DNA of 64,000 nt from Branchipolynoe longqiensis (GCA_030323885.1 CM059196.1:40748535-40812534), one strand, 5' to 3'; shown: positions 19,780-31,437, counted from the first letter of the stretch. Notes: generated by a model not told the origin, from the letters alone. Numbers and translations are program-made.

Positions 19780-22505
19780 TTAATATCATATCATATCATA
19801 TATTCGTCCTCCTATGCATCATACTATGAAATAAATTCTCATATATATGTCATATCTACCTTACTTTAGTTTGAACTACTTTTTATTTTAAATGGCTCAG
19901 TTGTGAGATAATTATGTGAAGTGCATGCATGTAAAATTAGTTCTGATAAGCATACCAAAAGTCTGATGCCATTGGCTTCAGCAGGAACAGGTTCTATTAA
20001 ATTGCCTCTGTATTCCCTTCTATTTGGCAACTAACACTTAATAAGTGCATCAGTATCTAAGCTAGATATGTAGAATCAATTCTAAATAATTGCTTTGGTT
20101 TTCAAAATGTGATGCTTCATTGGACTCATCATCATCATCATGCTGTCGGTCGCGATGCGACAAAGACTGCTTTCATTACTTGACTGCCGCTCTCCATTTA
20201 GCTCTCTGCTGTGAGAGTTGTGTCCATGAGTCGGTCTTAATGTCACTCAGCTTCAGGTTTCTCTTGATGGTATCCTTGAACCGGAGACGAGGGCGCCCTC
20301 TCTTTCTGTAACCAGAAGACAGTTGAGAATAGAGGATATGCTTTGTTAGCCTGTCTGATGACATCCTCATAACGTGTCCAGTCCACTGGAAATTCTTTTT
20401 GATCAGAAGATCTTCCATAGAGGGCAGCCCCGCCCGTTCGAGTATTTTCTTATTTGTCACTTTGTCCTTCCAGGTTAGCCTCATGATTGAACGCAGATGT
20501 CGCATCATGAAGGCATGCAGCTTTTTCACCTGTCGTCTGTACACTGTCCAGGCCTCGGCTCCATATAGTAGGGTGGTTAGCACGATTGCATGGTACATCT
20601 TGCCTTTGACCCGAATGGACACATGGTGGTTGTTCCAGAGTCTCTGGCATAGTCGGCCGAAAGAAGCGCTAGCCTTGGCCATCCTCCTCTGTATTTCAGC
20701 ATCAATGGGTCCATCACTTGATATAGTCCTTCCGAGGTTGGTGAATTCCGGAACAGAGTTCAGCTTGTTTCCATCAACCATGATCTCCTCCTGTCGGGTT
20801 CTTGTAGAGTTGGGTTGGTACAGCACCTCCGTCTTCTTGATGTTAATCTTCAGGCCAAACTTCTTTGATGCATCGGAGAAAGTGTCCACTATTTTCTGGA
20901 TCTCTTCAGCAGAGTGGGCAACCAGTGCACTGTCATCTGCGAATAGCAGCTCTCTCACCAGTATCTGAGTAGTCTTGGTCTTCACTCCGAAGGGTGCAAC
21001 ATTGAATAGGTCAGCGCTCTGTCTGGACTGTATATAGATGCCATCTCCCATGTCTCGGAAAGCCTCAATGAGCATTGCTGATAGGAAGATGGAGAAGAGC
21101 ATGGGGGCCAGTACACAACCTTGGTTGACCCCATTGGTAACCCCGAAAAATGTTGAGACTTCCCCTCCAACACTAACGTTCGCCATCCTTCCTGTATGTA
21201 GAACTTCTCTGGGCATCCATACTTCCTCAGTAGCTGTCATAGCCCGGTCCTCCCAACTGTATCAAACGTCTTAGTGAAATTGACAAATACCATGTACAGT
21301 GGTCGGTCCTGCTCAATGCACTTTTCTTGTAGCTGTCGGAGACAAAATATCATATCCATGGTTCTCCGGTTACCTCTGAAGCCACACTTTGACTCCGGAA
21401 CTACATCAGGTGTTATGTGAATAGATAGTCTGTTGAGGAGGATCCTGGTGAAGATCTTGCCTGCTATGGACATTTCATGAAAGCTGCCTGCAAAAGTGTT
21501 GAAGTGCTGCTGGCTTTTGCAAGTTACCAGAGGCACTCTCTCAGGGAGCAAATAGAGGTTTCACACTGGCAAGAACATGTCAAGACAGGCGCAAAACTAT
21601 TTATCCCTGCAGTGGCTGGTCGGGAGATGTTGGGAGTTCCATACATCAACCACCCTTAATGCTGCCACAGTGACATGGTTTTCTGTTTAGGGTTTGCTCC
21701 CTTAGCCTTCGGTTCTGTCAAGAACCTGTACCACAAGGCAGTGGTTTACAACTCTGCAGGGCAGGGGCATCAAACTCCCTGAGGTATTGCTATACCTGCA
21801 ATACCTGCATACCACAATCGGACCATGCAACTTTAAATCTGCATAGTCCGATGGTTATCAGTTTGTGCTATTTTCCGAGATAAATCCATTAGCGTGATTG
21901 CTATAAGAATAATGTACTTTAGTTAAAGTTGCACAGTCCAATGGTTTTGAATTTCTGTATTTTTTCTGAGATAAATATATTACATCGATCACTGGTATCT
22001 ACTTTACTTTAGTTCAAAGTTACTTTTATTTTAAATGGTAAACCTTTTAGATATTTGGGGTGCAAACATGGAAAATTAGTTTTGGCAAGCTGCCAAAACT
22101 CTGACACCATAGACTTCTGCAGTAACAGGTTCTGTTAAATTGACGCAGTATTGCCTTCTACCCAGAAACAAATGCTTAATAAGCGTATCAGTATCTAAGT
22201 TAGATATGTAAAATCAAATCTAGATAATTGGTTTGGTTTTAAAAATTTGTTATTTCATCAGCCTATGCAGCTTTCATTTGAAGTATTTTAAGTGAAAATA
22301 TTCCAAATTAATTTTGACAAGCATGTCAGAATTGTGAAACTATCATCTTCAGCAATAACAGGTTGTATTAAATTGGCTTAGTAAACTCTGAGGTGCAGTA
22401 ACACATGCTTATAGTGTGCACTGATATCTAAGTTCGCAATGGAGGATCACATATAGATAAGTGTTGTGGGTTTGAAGATGTGACGCTTTAATCAGGTTAT
22501 GCACC
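19780..22505 (+). mobile_element. Series of MITE-A copies split by a LINE
   Basis: Copies run head to tail: about 19784-20126 continuing at 21817-21845, a short remnant 21832-21910, a full copy 21909-22275, and a degraded copy 22275-22505. The MITE-A ends TTTAAATCTGCATAGTCCGATG and CTATGCAGC-TTT are inverted repeats. The internal order is constant: TTTATTTTAAATGG, TAACAGGTTCTGTTAAATTG, TTAATAAGCGTATCAGTATC, TTGGTTTT. Length about 350 to 370 bp, no coding frame. Confidence 0.8.
20127..21816 (-). pseudogene. Decayed LINE reverse transcriptase (LINE-2)
   Basis: Minus-strand frames 21551-21237 and 21240-20176 together cover most of a non-LTR reverse transcriptase. The first contains NRLSIHITPDVVPESKCGFR and motif A as FVNFTKTFDTV, where the usual catalytic Asp of FxD is Asn. 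The second has motif B (GVNQGCVLAPMLF), motif C FADDS, LLYGAEAWTVYRR and the C-terminal RWTGHVMRM-like and KRGRPRLRF segments. A frameshift plus a small deletion near 21237 breaks the protein, and no endonuclease domain is present. The tail is (ATG)n. ATTGGACT (20119-20126) and ATCGGACC (21817-21824) are a diverged 8-bp target duplication inside MITE-A. Clade uncertain (RTE- or CR1-like). Inactive. Confidence 0.85.
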
Positions 22506-22771
22506 TTTCAGCTTCCAACACCCACCGACAGTGCAATCATTTCCACAGCGATCGGGGCGACCCAAGGTCATCCAATGCTTCTCCAAGGTCACCTGCTGAC
22601 TGCCTGAGTAGTTATATAGGTCACCCGAACTGACACATTGCTCGCAAAGTTCACGCATGCTCGTGATATCCCCTCCCACGCACCACGCCCCCCCCACTCC
22701 CCCAACCCTCCTGTCACAAACACCCACATGGATCCGTATTGGAACCTTCGTTAGCTGGGTCACCTGACAGT

Positions 22772-22964
22772 GACACGGTGGCCCTAATCACTAGAGCGCA
22801 GGCTTCCCATGGGAGTTCGAATCCCGATCGACTCAAACCAATAACTTACAAAATGGACACTTGTAACTAACTACCTAGCGCTTGGGATTGCTAGGACAAT
22901 GCAAGGATTAGTTGGCGCAATACATTGTATAAGGATAATATTACTGAGTCATATCAGTATGGGT
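22772..22964 (+). mobile_element. tRNA-derived SINE, 5' half
   Basis: Head ACACGGTGGCCCTAATCACT with GAGTTCGAATCCCG, body CAAACCAATAACTTAC and AGGATAATATTACTGAGTC, then truncated where an oppositely oriented copy begins. Confidence 0.75.
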
Positions 22965-23243
22965 ACTGACTTGTGACAGTGCTTGCTCATGGTGACTTTA
23001 TAGTGCTGCCCCACTGGGAGACCAGGCAATCATCACCATGATCCGATATCCCACTCAGTCATATTATCCTAACACTGAGCCAACCATCTTTGCCGTATCC
23101 TCATAATGCCAACCGTCTGGCTAGGAAGCGACAAGTATCAATTGTTAAGTCATCGGTTTGACTCGACTAGGGTTCGAACCTTTGAATCCCACTATCTACT
23201 AAAATGGGAGACGGATGCTCAACTCATTCGGCCATCCTGTCTG
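22965..23243 (-). mobile_element. tRNA-derived SINE, tail type A, abutting the previous copy
   Basis: Minus strand: GACAGGATGGCCGAATGAG, the head and body, then GGGGCAGCACTATAAAGTC up to AAGTCAGTACC, where it meets the plus-strand copy. The tail-to-tail join lacks the last roughly 40 bases of both copies, suggesting a deletion between two inverted SINEs. Confidence 0.75.
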
Positions 23244-23249
23244 GTGTTG

Positions 23250-26220
23250 GTAATTAGGAAGCCAAGCGGTGGTCTTTCCATATCAGAGTCAATCAGACAC
23301 TGGTTCTTTGTGTTGATGAGACTCATTGGGAGACAAGAGCCAGAAGATGAGCAATGAAGGATCCTGGCTGTGTTTTCCAGCCACTTTAATTAAGGTGATA
23401 TCCACGAATCAGCTTGACTCGGCTACTGCAAGAAGATTGAGCATTTCATTTTAAGGATAATTCAATTCTTATCCATTTCATGGCAGATACAATCAAACGC
23501 GGCATCACACCATGTTCATTGCCGCCATGATGGAGATAATGTGAAAACAGGAGTAGGAAGAACATAACTTTAAATCCGACTCAAATGTGGTGCTTGGGCC
23601 ACTTGATCGTACTAGTATCAATGGGAAAACTGTCTGACACAATTAGAAAGCCATTTAACAATATCAAACTCACTCCATCTCAAAATGCTATCTCCAACAA
23701 CATGATAATTATGCAATTCACAACACAGTAGGCATACAAACCTGTGAAGGGAAACTATGCACCTGACCACTCCGTAATGTAAAGGTCTAATCAATACACA
23801 TGTATGTATCTAAGTATGTATGTATACAACATATAACTACTATTTTATATGTGAATTGTCAAACTATACCATATGTAAGTCTTGGAATGAGCTAGCTGCG
23901 GATGACAATATCAGACTACATATACATATAGTGTAAATAAGTGTATTGTCACATGGCTGGAAGACCAGTGCCAGGTTGCTGACAAAAGACTTTATTCAAT
24001 GAATAAATTATATTTACCCCAAAAAAGAAAAAGATAATGTAGTTGAACAATATTCACAAGACATATTCCGCATAGTGAAGCAGGTAAACAGTTAAACTAC
24101 AAATGAGCTCGATGGATGGCTTATCGTTTTCATTGTGTGAGGGTGCGAGCATCTTATGATCAAATATTTTTATTTTTTATTTATTTTTATTGAGGCTGTA
24201 TTTATACTGTCCATATCATGTAAGCCAGGTACCCAGGCTTGTTTTCATGGCTGGCCAGCTGTACTGTTGGTGTTGTCTTATCAAACAGTAGCCGCTGATA
24301 ATTATTTGATTGTCTGCATTTCAGTAGCAGATGGTCTGTTGGTACGTTTAGTAGCCTATGTTAGTTGTTTTGGGCCCTCTTGGCATTGTATTTTTGTTCT
24401 ATCCTTATTACTATGTTAGTTGTTTTCTTAAGCTTCTATGTTAGTGTTTTGGGGTTTTCTTGGGAAGAGTTTTCCGCTTTTTTCTACTTAATTCTATACT
24501 AGCCTATTTTATTTACATATGCATAGGCCTGTACGTAATAGGTGGTTGAGTTATGTTTGTTTGAATTTGATTTGATTCATATTGTTGTTGGATATGTTAT
24601 CTGGCTTATATATTTCCAGTTATCCCGCCCTAGACTGTCCAGTTGGTGGGCTGTGACATATAAGTACAACTGATAATTATATATACTGGGCGGTGAGGTG
24701 AGGAGGGCGGTACACTGACAACTCACTAATATGACGGGTGCAAAAAGGCAGGAAAGATGGATGGTCACCTTGAGGTGTGATTGGCTGACCAGTAATTGGA
24801 AAGGAAGGCGAGCCAATGGGCTGGGAAAGAGGGGCGAGAGGCGTTAGGGGCCATCCAAAGTTGTCAACAGTATCACGGTCGTACAAAGTGTACGGCCGGG
24901 GTGAGGGGGGGCAGGGGGTGGTTAGACTGTAAAGTACGACTTTTAAGAATTTAATAAAATGATTGACTTTTTCTGGGATTTTTGTTTGCACTGTGGTAAC
25001 TTGCACTGGCTGAGGTGTAGATATAAAATATTTTACTAATTAGGACTAAACAGCGAGCATTTCTCCTGCCACTCTCTCCGAAGGGGGGGTGCACTTTTTT
25101 TGGTTCACGGGGAGCAAGTATTGAGGAAATTGAAACAAAGGGGGATTGGGCAATGGATACCGTTTACAAATACATTACGTTGCCTCTGTCGGAGAGGATT
25201 ATGACTGATATGCAGGTGGCTATGGTGTTACTGTTAGAGGGTGCTGTTTGCATTTGAGGGGTTTGACTGGGGTGGGCCTTGTAATATGTCTGGACTCGGC
25301 CGTCTGAACCCCGCACATTACTAGTCTCCACAGGTGTGTTCTGACAACTGTCTGTCACTTCCCACCTGTCGTTACTCTCAACAACTCATAAGGAAGAAAG
25401 GAAGACAAGTCATGCAAGATTGACAGTGAAGAGGTTGTGCTTTATTGGCACCAACCCCTGTTGACCTTCTGGTGACCTGTCACCCTCACTCCCTACCAAC
25501 TGCCCACAGAGATCCGCATGACTCTTGCTAGTGTATATCAGAATCAGTCCCTACAGCCCATTGAACCTGGGTCCAATGGTTGTTGCACACAGCTCAGTGT
25601 CTTTGGAATAGATGTTGTTCGTTTGAGTGTAGAAAGTGGAGTGTGTCTTGCTAGAGAGTCTAGCCAAGTGTGCCTAGAGTGGGGTCTGTGTGTCAGGTAT
25701 AAGGAATACAGGTGACTGGGCTCTCACAGCCAGCCAATCAAGCACCCTCTACAGCCTGGGTGGGCGACGCCCTAATAGGGGGGCAGCTGTCACTCAACCC
25801 CAGCTGCAGGTGGTGTCCATAATGTATGCAGGATGGCTGGATGTGCTTGTCCATCGGTCCCATGGTAACAGGTAGCTGCAGACAGTTACAACAAGCATAT
25901 ATCAATGCTTCTCTCCCTCCATGCACTCTTTCTGGTGCATGAAGGGAACATTTCGATAATTATTAACAGTCTCTTAAGTATGAACATCATATCACAATCT
26001 CAGTCGCTAAATGTTATTACATTTCCACATAGGCGCTTATGTCACAAAGTGAGTGGACCACCAGTTGCTTCTCTTTACATAATCCTGGTTCCCACTCCAT
26101 CGCCCGAGAATGATAATGTTCTTTGCCAATATATAAATCTGATGAAATTTGTTTTATTTTGTTATATTTAAACCGAAGCACCTGTCTAGATTTGACTCTA
26201 AATTTTCATGTTAGAGACCT
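23250..26220. other. About 3 kb without a recognisable gene
   Basis: Several short frames (23106-23357, 24156-24419, 24677-25006, 25518-25715) lack recognisable domains, GC3 enrichment or splice flanks. A segment at 24640-24910 has a TATAAG word and G-rich sequence; 25380-25880 is moderately GC-rich. I cannot assign either. Confidence 0.35.
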
Positions 26221-26226
26221 GTTTTG

Positions 26227-26356
26227 GGAGATCAGGTGGGATACCAGGTCATGGTGCCGGCGGCCTGATTTCGAAATGGGACAGCACTATAAAGTCACCA
26301 TGAGTGCAAATTGTCAAAAGTCGGTACCCATCCTAATATGACCTTAGATGTTACCA
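26227..26356 (+). mobile_element. SINE type A tail fragment
   Basis: Contains only GGTCATGGTGCCGGCGGCC, GACAGCACTATAAAGTCACC, AAAGTCGGTACCCATCC and ATGACCTTAGATG, corresponding to the last third of the family. Confidence 0.8.
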
Positions 26357-26600
26357 GGACCGAGAGGGCGTACACCCTGGCTATTCCATCAGCCGTCGGC
26401 CACCCACCGGACTCCGCCTTCCCGCGCCTGCAGGGCTCCTCCAATGGCTGTCTGTCTCCGCAGCGCCACCTACACGCACCGTCCCGAACTGCCCACTCCG
26501 CCGCCTGCTGCCACACTGGCATTTCTTCGCCTGCAGCTGCACGGCCCACATTAAACATTAACCACCCACCCGCCCGACCGTTCTCAGAGATGCAAACTGC
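26357..26600. other. GC-rich unassigned segment
   Basis: A C-rich stretch starting right at a SINE tail, open on both strands (plus 26311-26613, minus 26295-26687). It contains CTGTCTGTCTCCGCAG, which resembles a splice acceptor, but no donor or domain could be matched. It could be a host exon or part of an unknown repeat. Confidence 0.25.
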
Positions 26601-26747
26601 TCCGATTTTGTAGGAAGACTTCCGATTTTGGCTACTCTCTCCCGATATTATGATTCCATCTCCAAATCTACCAATTTTTACTCTCATTCAAATAAAAAAC
26701 AAATCAGCTAATATGAACGGCAAAATCAGCTACTTACAACAGCCTAA

Positions 26748-27285
26748 TGGTTCTGTCACATTACGGCGCTTCCCGCCCGTGCGCCGCTAATGCGTAAAAT
26801 CACTTATAATCATCGAGATACGGCAAACTTTTCGGCATCAGTGCAACGTATTGGTAGTGTGTGGTCGACGTTATTGTAAAAGTTGGGGTGCCGTCCTGAT
26901 ATGACCTTAGATGTTGGTCGGACGTAAAACAACAAAAAGCAACTGTTTGGCGCAAGGTGTGGGAACGAGCCTCACGCACGTGCGGCGTGTGCTTACCATT
27001 CACATAACGATCTTCCAACACGTTTAATGTATCTCAACGCGCCCCTAACGTCGCCATAATGTTGGCACCCGCGCGTCGTCACACGTCCAAAGTTTTGTGC
27101 AAGCACAAAACTTTCGACGTGCGATGACACGTGCCGCCGATCCTCGCCGACCGTCGGTGTCCATCAACAAATACCAACGCACGCCTAACGCGTGCATAAC
27201 GTTTCCTGATGTATCCCGACGTTCTGCCAAAAAATCACATACGCCGATGCACATTGGCGAGAAGCGTCATAATGTGACAGCACCA
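26748..27285. mobile_element. TIR element M-B, copy 1 (538 bp)
   Basis: The ends TGGTTCTGTCACATTACGGC and GTCATAATGTGACAGCACCA are bordered by TAA (26745-26747) and TGA (27286-27288). Inside lie a captured SINE tail (26893-26943) and a perfect palindrome AAAGTTTTGTGC / GCACAAAACTTT at 27089-27114. Related copies: 35447, 40527 and 48402. Confidence 0.8.
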
Positions 27286-27288
27286 TGA

Positions 27289-27695
27289 AGACACCAGCAG
27301 TTCAAGGTGGCAAACAGAGCCTAGAAAATGACACATGATATATGTCCGATTGTTGTGCTGCGTATTGCTGCCCCAAAACTGATATTCCTAATCAAATGTT
27401 AAAATCTTCCTATTTTTGATCACACGATGTTGACATCTCTACTTTTTTTTCAAATTAAAATTTATTTTCTTTATTTTTCTTTATTCACACTTTACTAGGG
27501 TTTGAACGCTCTTCCTTGCCACCGATTAAAGACACACTCCACCTCCCTCTCTCGCTTCCTTATTTGTGAATCCATAGAACTGACCGAAATACTCATTTAA
27601 AGTCTAAAGGGCTGGAGGGGCCAGTGGTCAAGCACCTTCAATTTCAAGATGCCACATTTGGCTATAAATGGACAACTATTTCTATTTACTGATTC
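27289..27695. other. No gene recognised
   Basis: AT-rich spacer with no supportable repeat or coding frame. Confidence 0.4.
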
Positions 27696-27696
27696 A

Positions 27697-28468
27697 ATAA
27701 GCGAGTTCAGCATTGGCCGAGCGCATGTGCGAGTCCGACTTCCGGTCGTCGCTGTAGGGATAAACAAAGCCACGTTTTGCACTGCACCTATGGCAGTGAG
27801 CAATCTTCTTACAGAAAAAGTGAAATATCTCTAAAATCATACCACCTAGAAACAAATCGCTTGGTACACATATAGAAAACATGTTTACCAAGAATATTAT
27901 ATTAAATTGATAAGGTTAGGGTTCTGGATTTCTATTAATTTTGAATAAAACTACGGTTTCGCACTACGCGTTCCAGCATTAGGCAGCAAACTCAATGGCC
28001 GTAAGCAATCTTCTTACAGAAAAAGTGAAATATCTCTAAAACCACACCACCTAGAAACAAATCGCTTGGTACACATATAGAAAACATGTTTACCAAGAAG
28101 ATTATATTAAATTGATGTGGTTAGGGTTCTGGATTTCTACTAATTTTGAATAAACTAAACGTTTTGCCCTGCACGTACTGGCAAACTCAGTGCATTGTCA
28201 ATGGCCGTGAGCAATCTTCTTACAGAAAAAGTGAAATATCTCCAAAACCACACCACCTAGAGACAAACCGCTTGGAACACATATAGAAAACATATTCAAC
28301 GAATAGATTATATTAAATTTATATGGTTAGGATTCTGCATTTCTATTAATTTTGAATAAAATACGTTATGCACTGCGCGTTATGCCAGGCTAAGTCATGC
28401 ACGTGGGTTTGTTTATCCCGATGACTTCCCATCAACCACCGCGCGCCCGAGATGCTGAACTCGCTTAT
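27697..28468. mobile_element. TIR element M-J containing three tandem 206-bp units
   Basis: The left end ATAAGCGAGTTCAGCAT...GGGATAAACAAA is mirrored by TTTGTTTATCCC...ATGCTGAACTCGCTTAT on the right. Between the ends a unit beginning GCAATCTTCTTACAGAAAAA recurs at about 27798, 28004 and 28210 (spacing about 206 bases), each with CACCACCTAGAAACAAA and GGTTAGGGTTCTGGATTTC. No coding frame. The target duplication is ambiguous because the ends are themselves TA-rich. Confidence 0.75.
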
Positions 28469-28469
28469 A

Positions 28470-28920
28470 CTACCCGGTGACACAAATAGGACAGGCGATA
28501 CTTCCGGTATGAAAAGAAGGGAAACAATGAGAAAAGTAGTTTAAAAAAAATTGTTTTGTTTTCGGTTGAGAATCCATTTTGATTCTGAGAATTGACACTA
28601 TCTCAATTAAAAGTTGTTGTTGTTTTTCATGGCAAGACCAATTTAGAATTGGAATTGAATGTATTACATTGGCATCGTTCCTTGCTCAATAAATTGAAGT
28701 ACATTCAGTCAAATGAACTGCTGAAGTAACCAGTAGACTGTCATCTGTCACGATTCAGTTTGGTTACAGTGACAGTGACAGTATCCGAGCAGGTGAATAG
28801 TACCGATTGACTGTCAAATTTGCTAATATTGAAATTATTATGTTTACTTCAAAATGTTTGCTACAAAATGCATATTGATATGCATATATACATAGATGAT
28901 AGTTGTAGAGGAGTAGTTTG
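28470..28920. other. No gene recognised
   Basis: AT-rich sequence without a supportable feature. Confidence 0.4.
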
Positions 28921-28924
28921 TTCA

Positions 28925-29236
28925 TTGGTGTTCTACATCCTAGCAACATATATAGTTCTAGCAGGACGGGTACCGACTTGTGACAATGTGCACTCATGCC
29001 GTCTTTATAGTACTGCCCCATTGGGATATCAGGCTGCCAGCACTATGACCCAGTTTCCGCTCAGTCACATTATCCTGATACTGAACTAACCAGTCCTTGC
29101 CCTATGGTAGTAATGCTGAGTGCCAGGCTAGGTAGCTACAAGTATATACTTTGTAAGTCATTGGGTTGACTCGGCCGGGATTCGATCTCCCGACCACGGG
29201 AACCCTGTGTTCTACCGATTGGGCCACCTCATCTGG
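28925..29236 (-). mobile_element. tRNA-derived SINE, tail type A
   Basis: Minus strand: GATGAGGTGGCCCAATCGGT, a B-box region GAGATCGAATCCCGG, CAACCCAATGACTTAC, the body, then the A tail through GGTACCCGTCCTGC and GATGTAGAAC. Near full length. Confidence 0.85.
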
Positions 29237-29483
29237 TTTGAGGAATATAAATTGGTATTAGACTCTAGGTTATAGATCTATATTCTTGAGATCGGATTTG
29301 TTAACAATCTGGGTGTTTAGGATATGTAGAATCTACAAACAAGTGCTGTTCTGCCCCCTTATATCACAGACCGCCTAGCAATGTGCGATGATTTCTCAGT
29401 AATCCGTTTGATTTGGAATCTTACTCCATATGTGTTATATTGATAGCAGGGTGCGTTCTGCTCAGTCACTAGAACACATCTCT

Positions 29484-29622
29484 ATAGTGCAGGGTGCTGG
29501 TGGTCTGGTCTCCCACTGGGGCAGCACTATAAAGTCACCATGAGTGCGCACTGTCACAAGTCGGTACCCGTCCTGATATGACCTTAAATATTGCAAGGAT
29601 GTAAAACTCCAACAACCAACCA
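29484..29622 (+). mobile_element. SINE type A tail fragment
   Basis: GGTGCTGGTGGTCTGGTC, GGGGCAGCACTATAAAGTC and CCTGATATGACCTTAAAT, then a GGATGTAAAACTCCAACAACC end. Confidence 0.8.
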
Positions 29623-29639
29623 ACTACAGTCTATTAACA

Positions 29640-30180
29640 ACCTCCATCAGCAGAACCTAGAATCCGAAATCCCAATTTCTATTTGTTCAACACTCAAATT
29701 AAATTGTCGGATAACGTGAGGCGTGCTTTAGTTTGGAATAGGAACCATCTCCCCCACTCCCTTCCCCCTCCACCCCCCCCCCCCCCAATAGATCATATCA
29801 CATCATATGATCGCATTTCAGACATGCATGTTGCCATGGCTGCACAGACTCCATAGATACGGTTGACCCACATACTCCATATAAGCTGTGCTGATGTCAG
29901 GCTGGCAGTAGTCTACCTTCGTTCCTGTTTCCTGACACCAGCACTGGCTGAGACAGTAATAACCTGCCAGCACTCCTCTCCCGTCTGACAGCTGTACACA
30001 ATGTATTAGGCATGTGTACCAAACTTACTTTTGTTGACAGATATATTCTGACAGAGATATTCTACACAATCAGCCTTCTTAGGGATCGCTAGATATTAAT
30101 GGCAGTTTCCAACTTTGATATTCACCAGTATTTTGTTGAAAGATGCTTCCATCGAACGATTGTTATGTTGTATGATTACG
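29640..30180. other. No gene recognised
   Basis: Contains a poly-C run at about 29770-29787. No coding or repeat assignment. Confidence 0.4.
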
Positions 30181-30184
30181 TAAA

Positions 30185-30440
30185 GCGACATAGTCCAACG
30201 AAAGAATTTACATTTAGTAAACTAATACATTTACCAAGATTTGCATGGAAATGAATGCTAAGTCAATTCAATACAACCCATCATTGTCACTCATTAAATA
30301 CCAAGATAGGGATATTAATGTTCCTGTAATGAAGCATCTCGTGGCTTTAATTAAAGCTACATACTCCGATAAAATTAAAAGCATCACATTTTCGAAAGCA
30401 ATGCACTGAATTAGATTTGGACCTACATATCCAGGTTGTT
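30185..30440. mobile_element. Degraded MITE-A pieces
   Basis: AAGCGACATAGTCCAACGAAAG near 30182 and AAAGCTACATACTCCGATAA near 30354 both match a MITE-A end. GCATCACATTTTCGAAAGC and TTAGATTTGGACCTACATATC continue the consensus from the second. Confidence 0.55.
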
Positions 30441-30454
30441 TATCAGTTACATTA

Positions 30455-30515
30455 TGCTTGCGACCACCAAAAATGGGTGGCTGCAAAATGGTCGCAAGAT
30501 GGTCCTCAGTGTTTT
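30455..30515. repeat. Fragment of the GGTCGCAAAGTGG family (M-N)
   Basis: TTGCGACCACCAAAAATGG and AAATGGTCGCAAGATGG with TCCTCAGTG match the longer copy at 45825-45860. Only about 60 bases are present. Confidence 0.55.
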
Positions 30516-30538
30516 TTGTTGTTGTTTTTTTGTTTGTT

Positions 30539-30965
30539 TGTACATTAGTTGTTTAATGCTAGGTACACACCTACCGTTTTTCCGCACCCACCTACCGTAT
30601 TCGAACAAAAATCGCCCAAAAGTCTTGAGGTGTGCACTCCCCTAGCGTGTGCACTCAACCTACCGATTGCGATTTGCGACTTAAAACTCAATTTTAGGGC
30701 TAAAAGTGCCTCCTTACGATTGCGATTCGCGATTCGAAAAATGAATCGGCCCGTTTTCAGTTTTAAGCGGGCCGGGTCGGGTCATGAGTTTTAGTGCGCG
30801 ACTCGTAAACGGTAGGTGTGTACCTAGCATAAGCAGGGGAAATTTCAGTCACAGACGACTGGTCATCCTCATTCCACTGCTCCTTGCCCTATCCTAGTAA
30901 TGCCAAGTGTCTGGCTAGGAAGCAACATGTATACATTTTTAAGTCATTGTGTAAAATATTCCGAT
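30539..30965 (-). mobile_element. SINE tail type B with alternative 5' part, split by MITE-G
   Basis: The SINE tail starts TACATTAGTTGTTTAA at 30541 and resumes at 30833 with GCAGGGGAAATTTCAG. The uninterrupted form occurs at 44159-44190. The body stops at AAGTCATTGTGTAAAATATTCCG instead of entering the tRNA head; the copy at 46800-46965 stops with the same alternative sequence. Confidence 0.8.
30557..30829. mobile_element. MITE-G copy 1, 273 bp, TAA duplication with empty site
   Basis: The ends TGCTAGGTACACACCTACCG and CGGTAGGTGTGTACCTAGCA are a perfect 20-base inverted repeat. TAA is present at 30554-30556 and 30830-30832, while the unoccupied SINE at about 44170-44180 has only one TAA at this position. 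The interior repeats CCTACCGT, GCGATTCGCGA and AAACGG words. Non-autonomous. Confidence 0.9.
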
Positions 30966-31099
30966 AATGATGCATTGGTGGGGGAATGCAAATGTTCAAT
31001 TGTGAAACAGGTATACATGGCCAGGTACATTAATCTGTTTATGTAGTTGCTGGTGGTGCTTCATTGATAGGTAAATATACATTGTGGTGCTAGTAAGAT

Positions 31100-31437
31100 G
31101 GTGTGAAAGGGGCACCAGAGCCCTACACACTACCCCCTCCCCCCTCTGCTAGTCAGGATGAGCACACTCAGCTCAAGGCAGGTGGTGGCCAGGGGAGCCA
31201 CACAGCTTGGTGGTGGTGGGCAGATCACTGTAACTATGGGGACCAGGAATGCTTGTTTCTCATTGGTGGAGCTAGAAATGGTTGTTTCTCATTGGGAGAA
31301 TGGGGTGGGGTGATACACTATACTGAATCTATGTACCATATACATTATAAACCAGAGGGCTTGACTCTCTCTCTTCTTTCACACTTAATACTCTTCCTTT
31401 CTCTTTGCCTACACAACCACAGATTCGAGCCGTGGAC
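31100..31437. repeat. Dispersed GC-rich repeat with TATAAACCAG, related to 47140-47435
   Basis: This copy has ACATTATAAACCAGAGGGC then CTCTCTCTTCTTTCAC; the other has ATAATAAACCAGGAGTCTC, CTCCTACTCTTCAC. Both run into GACTTTACAATTGGTTTGAC. A TATA word followed by a pyrimidine-rich stretch suggests an LTR-like promoter region, but no internal genes or paired LTR are seen. Confidence 0.45.

Noticed and set aside
20399..20968. 189-codon plus-strand frame opposite the LINE-2 reverse transcriptase
   Set aside because: Antisense shadow; the minus strand shows RT motifs B and C.
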